Shown here: positions 46,201-61,200 of the stretch, piece after piece | How the letters are laid out: every line of letters starts with the position of its first letter | How positions within the stretch are numbered: position 1 is the stretch's first letter | Source: Callaeas wilsoni | Taxonomy: Eukaryota; Chordata; Aves; Passeriformes; Callaeidae | Direction: 5' to 3' | DNA length: 64,000 bases | NCBI GenBank assembly: GCA_013398955.1 | Contig: VWPU01004593.1 | Coordinates: forward strand, 62,001 to 126,000 | Program-made: the position numbers and the translations under genes | The notes under the pieces: generated by a model | Databases searched by the model: none | What the model was told of the DNA's origin: nothing | What the model saw: only the letters and a program-made list of their open reading frames with translations

Positions 46201-49200
46201 AAATACAGCCCAGATGGATGGGCGCCTTCCATGACTGCTGAATGCTCTCAGATATTTTCTCAGAGCAAGATCCCTGTCAAGACAACTGCTTAGAGTGGCA
46301 AAGCCTGCTAATATCCACTGACTAAATGGCCATTTCTCTCCAGCCTGACTAAACCTCTCTAATTATTACCATACCTGTTATTGGCCACAGGCAGCGCGAT
46401 CTCAAACTTGGCCAAGAACTGGAAGTACTGCTCTTCAGTCTGCTCGGTGAAGCCTGTCCCAACCAGCAGCATCCTGAGGTCCTCTGCTCTGATGACTCCA
46501 TTCTTAGCTACAGACTTGGAGCTCTTGATGTTGAAAATCCTCTGCAGACATTCTGAGAGCCAAACGGGGTCAAGGAAGTAGAGGTTCCTCAGGCCGTGGC
46601 TTGTGTCTGGGAAGTGCAGTAGTGTCCCTGTTTCTATGAGAAAATTAATGGCTGCAAAAAAATAAAGAATTGGGGATTAGCAATAGACCAGCATTAGGAG
46701 TGCAGAAGAGTAAGACTGTGAGGCAGTTTGTGCAGTTTTATGTATTCCAGATACAGCCAGCACGCAGCCAAGTCAAGAGAGTAACATCTATGTGAGGAGT
46801 GCTGCTATCTGACACTCCACTTGTAAAACCCACATCTCACTTCTTCACAGCCAGTATTCCTGTCCTCATGACACCTCCCCTTCACTCTCCTCCTGCCATC
46901 CTCACAGGGAAGGGCTCTCCCTGCCTCCTGCAGAGCAAGGCCTCCGTAAGGATCGCAAGATTGGGGCCCTACAGAGAAGCCAGACGTGAAACTATGGCAA
47001 CCCTCACTCTACACACAGAGTAAAAATGAGACACAGCTTGCTTAAAAAAAAAAAAAAAGTGATCAGTAACCTCAGACCATCCTAGAAATTTCCCTGTCCT
47101 GTCCCCAAAGTCCCTAATTTTATATCTTACCAATTTCCAAAGTGAGCTCTAACTGGTGTACTTTGTATTTACTATTTGTGCAACGTTTCAATTGGACATA
47201 CACATTAATTTCCAAGAAATTACTGGTCCGCTCTGACCTACCAGTTTGCAAGTCTTCATAGTCTTTGATGTCATTTCCAGGTGTTTGCTCAATCATCAGC
47301 TCTATTTGTCTGTCTGTTAAATACTGTACATCATCATTTTGACTTCTTCTATGCTGTTCTGCAAGGACAGCTTCTTGAAGGCTAAGGTAACTCCTTGGTA
47401 TCTGCAAGCCACGTGAGAAAACCAGCAGGGTCAGTACCAGCCAGCAAAGGATGAACTGGCTGCCATCTCCCCTTCACAGGGAGCTTTTGGTGCTGTCTTT
47501 TCCCAAAGCCAGATTGCCATCTGAAATATTCACCTGCCTCCTGCATCAACAATAACTCCTAAAGTTCACCTCCCCAGCCCCCCAAAAGCCCTGCTTTGGT
47601 AAGGATCACCAAGAAAGCTCAGTTCTCACCAATCTCCCTGCAAGTTTCTGGGAGCAAATCGAGCTGCCGACATCCTTCATGTTGCAAGTGACATGAAAAA
47701 TCAACTGCCGCAGTCCCTCGAGGCCTTCCAGAGTCTTACACGAGAGCTCACTGCAAAAGTCATGCAAGGGGGAAGGTTATCAAACCTTATCAGCACAGTG
47801 GCTTCCTTTCCAGGCTCACTTTCTCTTATCACTGACTTTAAATTTCCTGTGACAGCTGAATGGGAGGAAAGCTATCAGTGGGTATTTTTAGAATACTTTG
47901 GAAAAAACACAGAGTCGCCTGGAAAAGATGTATTAGGCCACATCTGTATTAGTCCGACCTCTGCTCTGCCTGCTTCACTCCCTGCACTGCTGTCCCCTGT
48001 GCACTGTGACGTCTGGGGACGTCCCTGGCAGCATGACCAAAGCCATCCCCTTCTGTCCCTCCAGAGCCACACACATCCTGGAAGGGGCTGCGGGGAGGAG
48101 GAAAACTGTGCCCCAGCAGCCTCTGGAGACAAGTCCAGCTCTCCCTGCCCCAGATCAAAGAGGCAGGATGATGACTACCAGACACCTTTTCCCACTCTCA
48201 TTCCGGTCCTTGCTCAGCTGGATCCTGCAATCTGGGAATTGATGCTCAGATCCTAAAAGCTGGCCTTCATTATCTCTTTAACAGCTAAAAACCTGCTCTC
48301 TTCAACTCCTACTGGTTTTAGTCTTTTTGTGGGCTGGATAAGAACAGTTCTATTCCACTTTCCCTAACAAAGGGTCTTTCTAACTGATCCTACACATGTT
48401 CCCATGGCAGACAGAAAATCCTTCTCTAATGAAATATGCTTTATCTTAAACCTCAGCCCTCCGTGGCACTGGGAAGTGGAACTCGCTGGGATGCTGGAGG
48501 ATCCTGACCACTGGTAGAAGCACCCGGGGTCACCGCATAAGGATTTCACACTCCTCTCACTCCTGCAACCCCAGAGCTTAACACCATGTATATTCCATGT
48601 GGAGGATGGGGTGTGGGAGGAGGTGTGAAATCAGGCTGGGAAGAAATGCAAGGGGAAAGAAAGGTGCAGAGGAATGTGCAGGATGAGTGGCAGGGTGAAA
48701 GAAATCCCCCTTGAGAACGAATGATCGAGATCGCGTTATGATGCTCCGAGGTGACGGGGAAAGAGGCCTGAGGTGACACAAAGTCTTCTTCTCGTGGTGA
48801 GTCTGTGACAGTGGGTCTCTGGTGCTCCTCCTAATGGGTAAGAGCCGGCTGGGATGCCTGACACAGGCTGGGATGCCTGACACAGGCTGGGATGCCTGAC
48901 AAAGGCCGGGATGCCTGACAGTGCCTGCAGAGCAGCGCGTGGGAGGTCGGCTGATGCCTTTGCCAGGCAGCAGATGGCAAGTGCTGGGGACATCACAGTG
49001 CCCTTCCTCACTTGCCAGCTGCCACCTGCTCTTGCCCCAGGCAGAGGCATTCTCACGTTGTCTGGTGCCAGCCTGCTGCATCGATGTTCACCCTCTGGCT
49101 CACAGACACTCTTCGTTCCCAGCCGGACAAGCCTCCTCTCCCCAAGGGCATTCTCTTGGAGCAGTGTCAGACTGTGTGGCCTGAGTGACACTCATCTCCC

Positions 49201-52200
49201 AGGCAGCCCCAGCCCTCTGTTGTGACACCTGGAGACGGATGGGACAGGTTTGGACTGCTGGGGGGACCGACCCCTCCTTGTCCAGCCAACACTGCCACGT
49301 GAGCTGTGTCCCCACGTCAGGTACCATCCACAGCCTCCCCTCAACAAAGCCCCTGGCACCCGCCCTGTGACAGTCACGCTCTCACGCTCTGCAGCATTAA
49401 TTAGTCAATCTGCACCTTTTCTCCCTGTGACTAATGTGTCACTATTGAACAGTGAGAAACCTGAGCGAAGTGGGGGCAGTAAACAGGCTGGTCAAGGTCA
49501 TGACTTTGGAGCTTCCAGCTCTCAGACTCATCATCAGCCCCCTGAGAAACACTGACCTTCTCTCTCATTATTATACATTATCTCAGTCAAAAATAGATGA
49601 AATGCAATGCTGACGAGTCTCTAAATTGGTTCTGTTGCCAAGGAGATCAAGTATCTCAAAATTGTTGAAAGTGTCATAAAATAAAGAGTGAGTGACTGAA
49701 CTTCACAAAGGCACAAGTACTTACTGCAGGTGCTTGAAGGTGATATCTGGGAAGCCAGTTGCTCTGGATCCAGAGGGAGACCGACACAGAGCCAGGACGT
49801 ACGCCCTCAGAGTTGCTATCCTCTCCACGCGGAATTTCGTTTCAATCAAATCAAGGTGTGTTCCTACCACCAGCACCACGGAGTTCGGAGCCTTGGCCTG
49901 CGAGAGAAAACGCTGACAGTGATCTCACCCAGATTACATCAGTGAGGACGTGTGAAAAGTATAATATTTAAGAGGAGGGAGCCACATACATTAATAAAAT
50001 GGAATATATATATATGTATTTATAAAATAGAGGCAACCTGTTGTGGCAGCTTGACAACAGCTACAAGTGATCTGGGTATTACAGAAGTTCTGCAGAGTGT
50101 GGCTTAATCATCTGCTGCTGCTGCAGAGCAGGAGACTGTCACTTTGGGTTTTTACATCAGGGTTTTACATAAAGGGAGTGGCTGTGTGTTAGTGAAATGA
50201 ACGGAACCATGTCCGCTCAGACAAAGTTAACTGAACCTGCAGCCAGAGATCTGACATCCTGAAAAAGGCTATTTACAGTCTGGAACGGATACCTGGGGAA
50301 GTCACACAAACTTTTTCACTGGAGATATATGGAGAGGTGAGATAAACTTCTAGAAAGCCAAAATCTACTTATTCCTGAATCAGAGCAAAGCAATGGATTC
50401 GGTGATCTCGTGGTTTCCTGCAACCCTTCCATGATTGTATTACAGCCCTGGAATGTACCCAGATCTCAGGGAACATGCTGCCAAATACAATGGGATTGCA
50501 CAGGCTTAAGCAGGAATCATTTGCCCACCCAAACGACTTTGACCACAGAAGAATATTCAGAGGCAGAAATTCATCCTTCTCTGCAGGCAATCCATTTCTC
50601 TCTTATGATGCCCACTGAAATCCCCCAACCTGAGTGACACCAAACTCCGGGCAGACCCTGGAGTGTGGCTGCACCAAGCCACACCAAAGGGCCCCCTGGG
50701 CCAGTATGCTGCTGCCTGGAGGCTCATGGAGAGCACAGGCACAGGGTAGGATGGAGAGATGTTCCCTGGCGTGTTCTCCCAGTACCCAGCAGCCTGCAGC
50801 TCATCTGACTTCCTCAGCACGAGGGAGTATCTCGGAATTAACAGCACTTGATGGAGTTTTCATTCACCAGTCTGTCTTTCCAGTTTCTGGAACCCTCAGC
50901 ACACTCTATTTCCAATAAATTCCACAGGTTAGCCATCCAGTGTGTTTAAGATACTTCCCATTGTTTCCTTCAAAGCTGTAATTTCGCTTGTTCTCTCTCA
51001 ATTCTATTGTAAAGGATCGTGAACAAAGACTCTTTTGTGGTTTTGGCCTTTCTTCATCACGTCTACATACAGCCCTCTTCATTTTTCCCTTCTTTTAACC
51101 ATCATTATCATATTTCTCTGCATTTTTCATGATGCTACTATGTGCTTGCTGGGATGTATTAAGGACACATCATACATATTTGAAATACAGTAATTTTCCT
51201 TTCAGCTTTGTTACCTAGTTTGGGTTTTTGATTACTGTTGACCATTAATATTTTGATAATTACAAGATGTTTGTTTTTTGAGAGGCAACATTAAATGCAC
51301 AAAAATGGGTAAGACAATTATCAAATAATGAAGGGTTACAAACAATTATGAACACGGTGCTACAAAAATCAATCCACAGCAATGAATTCACTGCAGCTCT
51401 GAGTCTAAATGAGAGCTGTTTTGGAAATACTCTCTAGCTTACCTGAATCTAAAGTGTTAAAAGTATAACCTCAAGACTAATGTGTGTCTAACCCACACAA
51501 GAAAGAAAATGCTTCAAACCCCCCTTGGAGCACAGTGTGGTCAAACACTAATTCCAAAATAAGTATGTTCAGCCTTACTTAGCAAGGGTTTATAAATCAG
51601 CTTTTGTTTCGTTCTCTGCTGTGTGTGAGGGAGAACAAAGCAAATGATAAATTTAAACCATTAAATATAGCGATACGCCTACAGCGTAATGGAAAATGAA
51701 TTCCAAATGCTGTGCAAAATTCATAGCTTGGGGAGCTTTTAAAAGCAGAGCAAAAAGAATCTGCAATATCACATATCTGCGTGCTGAGCTACTACTTGAT
51801 AAATAGATATCCCAGAGCCCACCAGTGACTTCTTACCTCAATGTTCAGCAACCAGAACTGTAAGTTTGCCACGGCTTCTTCCCCCAGTGCCAAGTTCCAG
51901 ACCACTATGTACAATGCTTTGTCTGTGAAGAAACACTGATTGACTGTAGACATGCTCGCTGGGCCTCCGATATCCCAGACATTGAACTCCACTGAATCAA
52001 CCTACTTAGACAAAGAGAAGTGTTCAAATCAAACCGTGGCAGTAAATCACTGGGAGATAATAGCTGAAGCATAAACCTACGCCTGCATAATGTATGACAC
52101 AAGAAGGGGTTCAATGTCCTAATTGTGCCTCCAGGAAAGATAAATCAACAAGCAATTGTTAAGCATGGCTACCACTTCCCCACAGGAAATCAAGACTAAT

Positions 52201-55200
52201 TACTTGCTGCTAAAACGATAGAGGTGCCCTTGATGCTGGTAAAACTCCAGTTAATGCCGTGGATTCTCCAGTACAAACAAGGGTCTCATTCTGAGCCCTG
52301 TATTTCACTGCATCTGGAATAGAAACTGTTTCATCCTTGTCTGTGCCACGCTGGACAGGACCATTGAAGCTGCTTATCTGCCACTGCTGTGGGGAACAGG
52401 AAACCCCTGCTGAAATCACTTCCACTGAGCTCAGACTGAGCTGAGCCAAGAAGAAGAGAGATGCTCAGGAGATGGGAAGCTTCTCAGGCCTTTCATAAAC
52501 ACCTCCTACACGTTGCTCCCAGGCTTCTGACGTCTGTGCCACGCCAGAGATGGGCCAGAATCACAGTTGCTGTGAATCAGACTCACTGATTTCTGGGGGA
52601 ATGTTTAAATGGAGGCCTCTCCAGCTCTGGCTCTCTTCCCAGTATCCCCGCATCCATTCCTCTGTGCAGCCCCATGACAGCACTAAGAGGGAGCCTGTCT
52701 CCCTGCTTAAATGGCATTCAGGCTCCTAGTTGCAGCAGGAAGTACCTGCATGCCTGGGAAGCTCTGTTCCTAAATCACTTGGCCCTGGAGAGTGAAAAAC
52801 CCTGAGACTGAGCACAAAACCAAACCCTTCTCCAGCCACCAACCTCAGAGCATCACATAACACCCCGTGGGCTCTGTTTAGGGGTCTGGGGCCAGGTACC
52901 GACTGATCCCACATGAAAGTCACCCTATGAGAGTTCAGCCAGGAGCTCAGTATCTCAGCAGGGCTCTGAGTCTGTGCAATCCGTGTGAAGTCTCCCAAAA
53001 ACAGCTGGAAGAACTTCCATATTGTTGAAACCAAGCCCCAACCAGCACAAGGACTGCTTTGTTCATCCAAAAGACCTTCAGCTGCGAGTGTGTGTGTGGA
53101 CACATAGACTCAGAGATAGGGATAAAAGCCCGTTCAGCATCTTGATCCCACTCCAGGTCTCTGGTGCTGTCTACACTTTTATTTTATTCAACTGCTCTTC
53201 AACACAAAATGCACAAATCCCTTCTCCCACCAAAGTCTTCCCTCCAAGGAGTCAGCCTGTGTTGCTGTTTTCTTTCTGTCTCTGTCCTGGCACTCTTTGC
53301 TGCAGAACAGCTGAACTCAGCAGGCTCCTTCCCCCTTTTCCAAAACAGTCGGGTGGTCATGGCTCTCATCTGGGAAGGGGGAGTGATGCTTTTGAACCAC
53401 CTCAGCTCTGATAAGACCTCAGGACCAATTCTGCATCCTCCAATCCCTGGGCTACTCTGCAGGCCGTGGACAGAGCCACCTACAAATGCTTGGATTAGAC
53501 CGGTGCTCTCCAAATGAGTTCAGTATGACAGACTCCATGAACGAGCCGTCTGAGATTTGGGTGTTTAATACATGCCTTAGACACCCCTGGATCACACCTT
53601 CCACCCACATTCCCCACCTAGGACAGTTCTGATATCAAGGAAATCCAGCTTTAGGTACTGATGTCCCAAATGAAAGGACAATCTGCTGTAGAGAAGCTGA
53701 TTTAAAGCACTCTCTCAAAATTAGTGTCCACTCGAGGTGCAGAGAGTCAGAATTTGAGCAACTGGAAATGAAACAGAATTGCAACGGGTCTAGAACCTCA
53801 TAACTTGCGAGGTAACGGAAATTGCTCTTTGTGAAAGAACAATTTCAGCCCAAATGGACCCTGCAGGGCTCCAACATCCCACGGGGGCTGCGGATCTTCG
53901 ACCGCTTTTCACCTTTGCCTTGTGCCCCACGGGCTTGGGGAGCTCCCACTTTGTTGTACGGATGGTGGCATCGCTGTGCATCATCTGGGGCACCTTCCCT
54001 GTCTGCAGGATCTCCACCAGCGTGGACTTGCCCTGCCGGGGCGGGCCGATGATGATCATCTTCATCAGCTTGCACTTCTCTGCCCGCCGCAGCTGCGCTC
54101 GTAAATACGCCAGCACCGTCTTGGGGCCTGCGCGGGAGAGAACGGGCTGGAGCTGGGGAGCCACAAACCCCCTCAGGGACAGCACAAAACCCACTGCTGC
54201 AGACACAGCAGCTTCATGAATCCATGCTTCCCCTGCAGCTTCGCTCTGGGCTGACACAGCCAGGAGAATAAACAAAGAAACCTCCAGCGGGCAAACCTGA
54301 GACAGAGACCCCAGGAAAAGGTCACTGCTCGGAGGCTCCACAATGGAGCACTGTAAGGAGAAACAAATGCTGGGGCTCCTATGCTTCAGAAGCTGAAAGG
54401 AAACATAAAATAGTAATTTAGTATTGGAAAATACTCAGTTTTTCCTTCTACTTTTATGTTTCCAGTTAAAGTTAGATTGAGGCTTCAACAGTATACTGCT
54501 GGAGCAGGAATAATTCCTAATGACTTTGTTCCCACAGGATTTTCTGATTAAAATGCACAAAAAAAGAGAGGACAGCATTGTAATAGATCCAAAAACCTAG
54601 CAGCTCGCAATAAAGTCACTTCAATGGGACTGTGACTGCTGACCCTAAACATTTCAGTCTTTAGAGAGACCATCTAAATATCCTAAAATATACACATTCA
54701 GGAAGCAAGCCACAGAATTTATGCATACTGCAAATGAAATACTGCATTTATAAGTCATCATTGTAAATTATGATCCATCTTAAACTGATCATACAGCCAG
54801 ATCTTAGCACTGATTATCAAATTTGTAAATGTGAGTAGGAGGTTTCCCTGTGCAGTTCCAGTTAACCCCAACGAGGGCTCGAGCACACACTGTCTGCTCC
54901 TGCTCTTGACCATTAAAAGGAAGAGATTTTATTGCATGTTCCATCAATTTAATAAAAAATACACAGCATCAGCCTTACCCTCTTTTCTGATCTCTGCAGG
55001 AACGTTACTGATATTTAGTTCCTCGATATCCAGCTGCCAGAGATTAGCCAGCTGTCCAAGTTCTGGAGGAAGCTCTCGGATACCAGGGTTACTGTACAAA
55101 AACAAATAAATCTACCAACAACCAGGCTTTGTGTGTAAGTAGCTGCTCTCACAGACTCTCAGATTACGCTATTCTATCCTTGCAGAAATCTTCCATTAAC

Positions 55201-58200
55201 ATTTTAATAAGACTACTCAGCACTTTAATAGCAATTTCCATCCTAAAAGTGATGTATAACCTCAATTTATCCTCTGAGGCAGACAAATGTAATCATCTTT
55301 GCTGGATAGTTGAGGAAATAAAGGCAAAAATGATGAGTTATTGAATGTAACACTACAGAAACTGACAGCAAAAAGCCAGAATGAACTAGAGGCACATTAG
55401 ATTCCCAGGCCTGTGTTCAAAGCATTAGATCATCTTCCCTAATTCAAAAGACCAGCCTCCTCCTTATCTAAAGCAAACCATGGGCACAGCTCTAACAAGG
55501 GGCTGACTGTTTCCAGCCTTATGACTTCAAAAGCACTGGACATCTGGGGTGGGGCTCCACAGAAGACTGGTCACTAAAACAACATGGAAATAGCACTGCA
55601 AAGCTTTTCCAGGACATGGACTTACTTTCCTAAATAAAGCTCTGTTAAACCTTTCAGGAGGCAAACGGACTGCGGGACAGAGTCCAGCTGATTGTCGTTC
55701 AGATAAAGAACCTCCAGAGAATCGCTCAGAAATGCTGGAAATTCCAAAAAAGGACCTGGAACGAGACAGGAAACAAATTGCACCTTAAAATAAAAAAAAC
55801 AACAAAAACAAAACAGGCATCAAGGCTCTGAAGCAAGAGCTTCACCTGAACTTTGCAGGCAGGACATGAGGTCATGTCTATTGGCAGGGACCATCACCAA
55901 GCAAGAGCAGAAAAGCAAATGGCCTTCAGTGACAATCAAACATCAATGTTCACATCTCAGTGTCCTAAAACCACAGTGCTGGAAGGTGACAGTGTGCAGG
56001 GCTTATGGGGTGCTGAGGGAGGAGCTCCAAGCCTGCCCAAACAGCTCAGCATCAGGGGACAAGTGGCACCTTCTGTCTTGCTGTTGAATACACGGTAATA
56101 TCTTGTGAACTGCCCCTACTGCAGCCTAACAGCTGGCACTGAGAGAGCATCCCATGGGCACAACTGGCTCTTAACACGGCACTGAAAGGGCACACCCAGG
56201 GCACAAGTGGTTCTCAACACATATTTTCCATACTGCCTGAGAAAAGCCAGAAGCCAGTCAGAATTTATGTTCAGGCCCCCACGTTGAATCCTGCAGTAAT
56301 TTAGGGTGGATCAAAGTCAATAACAACAGAGAAGAAAACCCAAACTGCAGCTGACAGACCGATCTATGCTGTCTCTAAAACACGCTGGTGTTTGCTCCTC
56401 TGTTCTGTTTTAGACAGAAGGATTCGGGGCACTTTCTCCATGCCTGAGGAGCATCTTGTGTATCTTGGGAGCGACCCAAGCAGTAACAGCATCAACCGCA
56501 TGGCCGAGTCGCTGCTGCTGGAGAGGTTCAAACAAAGGGAAGCTCAGCAGGTTCCAAAGAGCACCATTTCACTCCAGAAAGGACTCCTGGGATAGCGGCA
56601 CAAAAAGCTGCCATGGATTGTGTTGCCGCATTACGAATCTCACTTTTATCTACCAAGGAACATCCTGAACCGAAGGAAAACCAGACAGATTTTGAGTCTG
56701 ATTAGCAAAGCACAACCAGCACCACCTGCTGCCTCCATGGTCAATCAAAACAACTCCCTGAGATGCAAGACTCTCCCTTCATCAGGGATGGGACAGTTCC
56801 ACTTCCACCAAGGTCTTCTCCCCTTACAGAGAAGACTTGAGGAACTGTAACTAGACTTAGCCAAAAAGAGGAAAAAGAAAAAAAGAAAGAAAATGCAAGA
56901 GGTTTTCTCAGGAGAAAACTCCCCAGTTCTAATATTAACAGCACTTCCAGCCTGAGCTGTGATCAGAAAAGGAATCAGATAGAGTCCCACTGTCTGCAGG
57001 AGTGTTTCATATACGTGATAGGACTGTCTGGTGTGGGCAGTGTCACAGCCTGCCTTTGAGTTTTCAAATAAAAGAACCATCTTTGGGATTATTTTAGGAC
57101 AACAGCAGGCTCATTCATAGATGCAATTCACTTCCTTTCTGGCTCATCGCTGGACTTAAACTTTGCATTGTTGCTCTTCAGTAGGTACCCGGGCACAGAG
57201 AGATTTAGTCCCTCTTGGACACGTAGCAGCAAACACCTAAAATAGCAGCAATACTCTGAATTCACCAAAGAGTCCCAGGTGGAAAGGAGTGTACTATATT
57301 GGAAGCAAGCTCGAGGTGTTTATGAATTGTAATTATTTATTCACGAGTTATTTATGATTTGTCTGGCTTCAGCTCAAATTTTCTTTTAAAGAACTGTAGA
57401 AAAATTAAGCCAAATCCCATCTTGAAAAATGTATTTTTGGATGCATAAACGCTACCAACACCACATGTGTGTGCAAGAAGTTATTCTGAGACTTATCAAT
57501 CAAGTATAGTGAGCATCCATAAATTATTCTCTTTAAATAATCTAGACTTAAGTAAACAGCTTTGTTGGTAAATCACATGAAAACCTGTCCACCCCCACCT
57601 CACCAGGAGACTTCTGCGAGCAGCTGATGTACTCCAGCTTCTGTTTTCCCTTGATGTTTAAATTCTTGGCCACATCCTCTCGTCTCACCAAGCTATACTT
57701 GGCAGAGGAACAGAGAGAAAAGGATGAGCTGGCTTTGCTCTGGCTCTGTGGCTGCTCAACCGTGGCACCAGCCAGGTGGGCTCCTCTGTGCCCCCCTGCT
57801 ACCTGAGCCCACCTGAGGCAGCTCCAGGTTGTGCCAGGGTGTAAAGTGCCACGGCTGCTCAAATGTTACTGATGCAGAGCCCATCCTCTTTCTGCAGGGG
57901 GTTGTGCTGGGTTTGCAGCATGCAGAGATTTCCATTAGGACAGCAATTCCCTTTTAGAGCCGGTTTTAGCTGCCTATGCCTGCTGCTCCTGCCCTTCTCT
58001 CCCCTTTGGGAAATGCTGCTGTAGCACTTCTCAGCGAAGCTCTGAGGATATGTCAGATGCACAAGGTTCAGACTCCTTTCCCAGTTGTTCCATATTCCAG
58101 CTATGTCACAGCATTTCTATTTCCACTTCCTGCTTGTGAAAGAGCACAGAGCAACCTCTTCTCCCCCTGGGGGGGCACACACACCTCGCTCAGCACAGCA

Positions 58201-61200
58201 GCCTCTACTTCCATGGACAGGAAAACGAGGCAGGACCAGCCTTGCCCGGAGGCCCAGGTAGAGCCTCTGCCTCTCAGAGTTGCTGACTGAAGGAATGGAT
58301 CTCCATCCCCAACGTGCAGCTATGGCTGTACACGGTTCATTTACCAACTTCACCTCAGGCACAATTTTCAAGGGGAACTGAGGGAAGGATTTGCTGCAGG
58401 AGGGCCTCTTCCTCCCACGAGCAGTCGAGGGCTGCTCGGATGTGCGTCAGGACGACGCCGGCTCCATCCCACTCTGTGACTGGCAAGGAATGTTTAGAGC
58501 CAGGCATTCTGCAGGCAGCCAGAATGAAAAAAAATCCCCAAGTGCTTTAAAATAAAACAAAAAAAACCCCAACGAAATGCAGATGAATCCCACAGAGAGC
58601 AGGAAGCGGTGCAGTATCTTCAGATATCCCTTTGTTCTCTCTGGGACTTCACGTGCATCTCATCAGCTCTGCCCCAAACTGAGGGTGCAAATCATAGGCA
58701 GGGGAAAATGCACCATTTAAAAAGTCAGAAAGAGAAACAAGCCTAAGAGCCATAGGGATAATTATGGGTTAAATTCCCTTCAACATACCACTTAGTACTC
58801 TGGCTAAAAGACATAACCTTCATGAAAGAGCAACAGAAACAAGTTTCACTCCTTTTCTGTCTTTCTATACTGGTGGTACCAACCAGTTGCATCATTTCTT
58901 TAGAAACATTTTATCTGAACATATTTCCTCTTAATGAAATGCAGTTGCACTTTAAATTGCAGAGGAATTTACTCTGCTTTCCCTCCAGCCAAACTGCAGA
59001 TTGCTGCTGCTTCCCAGCTCACCTGGCATTCCCAGAGCTCACTGTGTGCCTTACCTGCCTCCGGGCCACCACGCACCCTGTTCCTCGTGGTGAAAAAGGG
59101 GATCCGCTTCGTTTTAAATCCCTCATCGCTCCTGTGGGCCAAACAAAACAGGGACTTGTGGGGAAAAGATCCTGGAAAAGTGCTGAGCTACACGGGGCAG
59201 AGCCTGGCCCCACTCACAGCTCCCACAGGATCCCACCTGCTCTGGAGAGATGGGATTGAAAGCCGCTGTGCAATCAGAATCCACCAACACTTGTCCAGCC
59301 CAGTGGTTTCCTCCTGGCAAATCCACAGAGCTCCTCAAGGCAGCGCTCCCAGCTCCCAGGGCAGGAGCACTTGACCCCCAGCTTTATGGGTGTCAGGGTT
59401 AAGTAGGCTGTCAAACAGCACATTGAAGGAGCTTCACGAGAAGCGCTGGAGAACCGACCTGCTGCCACTGCCCGCCCTCCCCACAGAGTCTCGGACAAGA
59501 TGACCCACCAGCATGACTCTGGAAAGGCACTGGGACATTCCAAAAGTGGCAATTTGTCTTTTGTAACTGACACAGAAACCCCTAAGGACTCCAAAAACTG
59601 TGTTGGACAGGCACCCAAGTGAGAAGATATCAGCGTGACACATTTCAGTGCAGTTTTGGAGATGATAAAGGACCTTTAACTCTCTATGTTAAACAGCCCT
59701 ATTGGAATTTCTAAACAGAAGAACATCACTCTTTTATTGGATGACCTTATTAACGTCAGTCTTAGAATCATAGAATCCTTTAGGTTGGAAATCTTCTCTA
59801 TGAACTTGCAGCTGGTTATACTTCCATTTAAAAAACAAAGACTTTTCATTTTTTCCAAAACAATACTCCCACACTAACTAATAACTGCAGTCAGCCAGAT
59901 GGTTTATGGTGAAGATATGCTCCCCACAAACTTGTATTTGTAGTGATGAACCACACACCGGGCTGAAGAAGTTCCTACATGCTCTGAAATTAAAACTGCC
60001 ATTATCAATAATCTATCCACTTAATAAATGATATAGTGTGCTAAATGCCCAAAGAATTGGCAAAGGATAATTCATCACTGTCACAGACACACAACAAACT
60101 TGGGGACACGGTATGTGGGCATCAATGCCTTCCATGCAGGTGATTAATCCTCTCCTGACACCCTTTGTGTTACACGAGGGATTGGGTTTGCTATTATTTC
60201 TCCAGCTTTTGTTTTCTTGGCCAAAACTTGAAAGCAACACTTACTTCCCAAGCTGGTTTTTTGAAAGATCCAGCGACTTAAGTTGTTTGCAATTCCACTT
60301 ATCCTGCGAGGGCAACGTAACTAACTGATTTCCCAGCAGCTTCAGGGACACCAAAGCCTAGGAGAGGAACAGCCTGGAGTTAGAGAGCACCAAACACACA
60401 GAAAGAGCTTTTTTAGCGTGGCTATTAAATAACAGAAACACGAAGAAAGTACATCTTATTCATCAGAACATCCTGTCCGTGCTGCCCAGCATGCAAACAT
60501 TTCCTCCCTGTCCCCAGCAAGTTCTGCACGGAGCAGCACCACTCACTCCGGGGAGATTATTGCTCCACTTGCTGACAGATGCAGTTGGAAACAGCCCATG
60601 CAAGAGGACATTTCACTTCTTACTGAGGAAACCTTTCCAAATGGAAAAGAACAGTCTGATTTACCAACACAGGATGCCACGTATGGATTAAATATATATA
60701 CATAAAAATATGTTTGTGTGTGTGTTTGTATGAGCTGGGGTCAGACTGGACTTACACCTGCTGTACGTGCACAAAATCAAGGTGCAAAACATGAAACACT
60801 TCACACAAGGAAAAGTTTTGATTGCTTTTTTTTTTGTGATATCTCTATTAAAATGGACAGGATTTGTATTAGCTTTCCAAGATTTATACAAGTTACACAT
60901 CTCCTTTATTTTCCCCCTCCCACCAGAGTCAGGAGTTTTAAAAACAAGTGAAGTTGATTGATACCATGCAGTTAACACCATACAGACAGGACTCAGCTGG
61001 AAATACCAAGTTAAACATAAGACCTCCTTTACATTTAACTGAAATATAAAAGAAAAAAAATGCAGTTCCCATTCAGATTTGTAAAGTTTATGCTCTTCCA
61101 TCTGTCCTTAATAATGCTGAGGCTCAAACGATCATTTTCATTTGGCTGAAAATCCAATTTTCCACTGAAAAACAGTGTTGTCTGTAGAGTTTCCAACCAG

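Larger units (their letters stand above)
43434..46374 (-). other. LRRK1: LRRK1 intron, 2.9 kb
   Basis: Apart from the two related repeat copies at 44393 and 45392, I see no exon, RNA gene or recognisable element here. Small open frames over the repeats are explained by the repeat pair. Confidence 0.7.

Noticed and set aside
58117..58371. possible extra LRRK1 exon (frame beginning [13 protein letters not shown])
   Set aside because: The flanking exons 59055-59131 and 55626-55755 already join in phase and in the family order, leaving no room for it.
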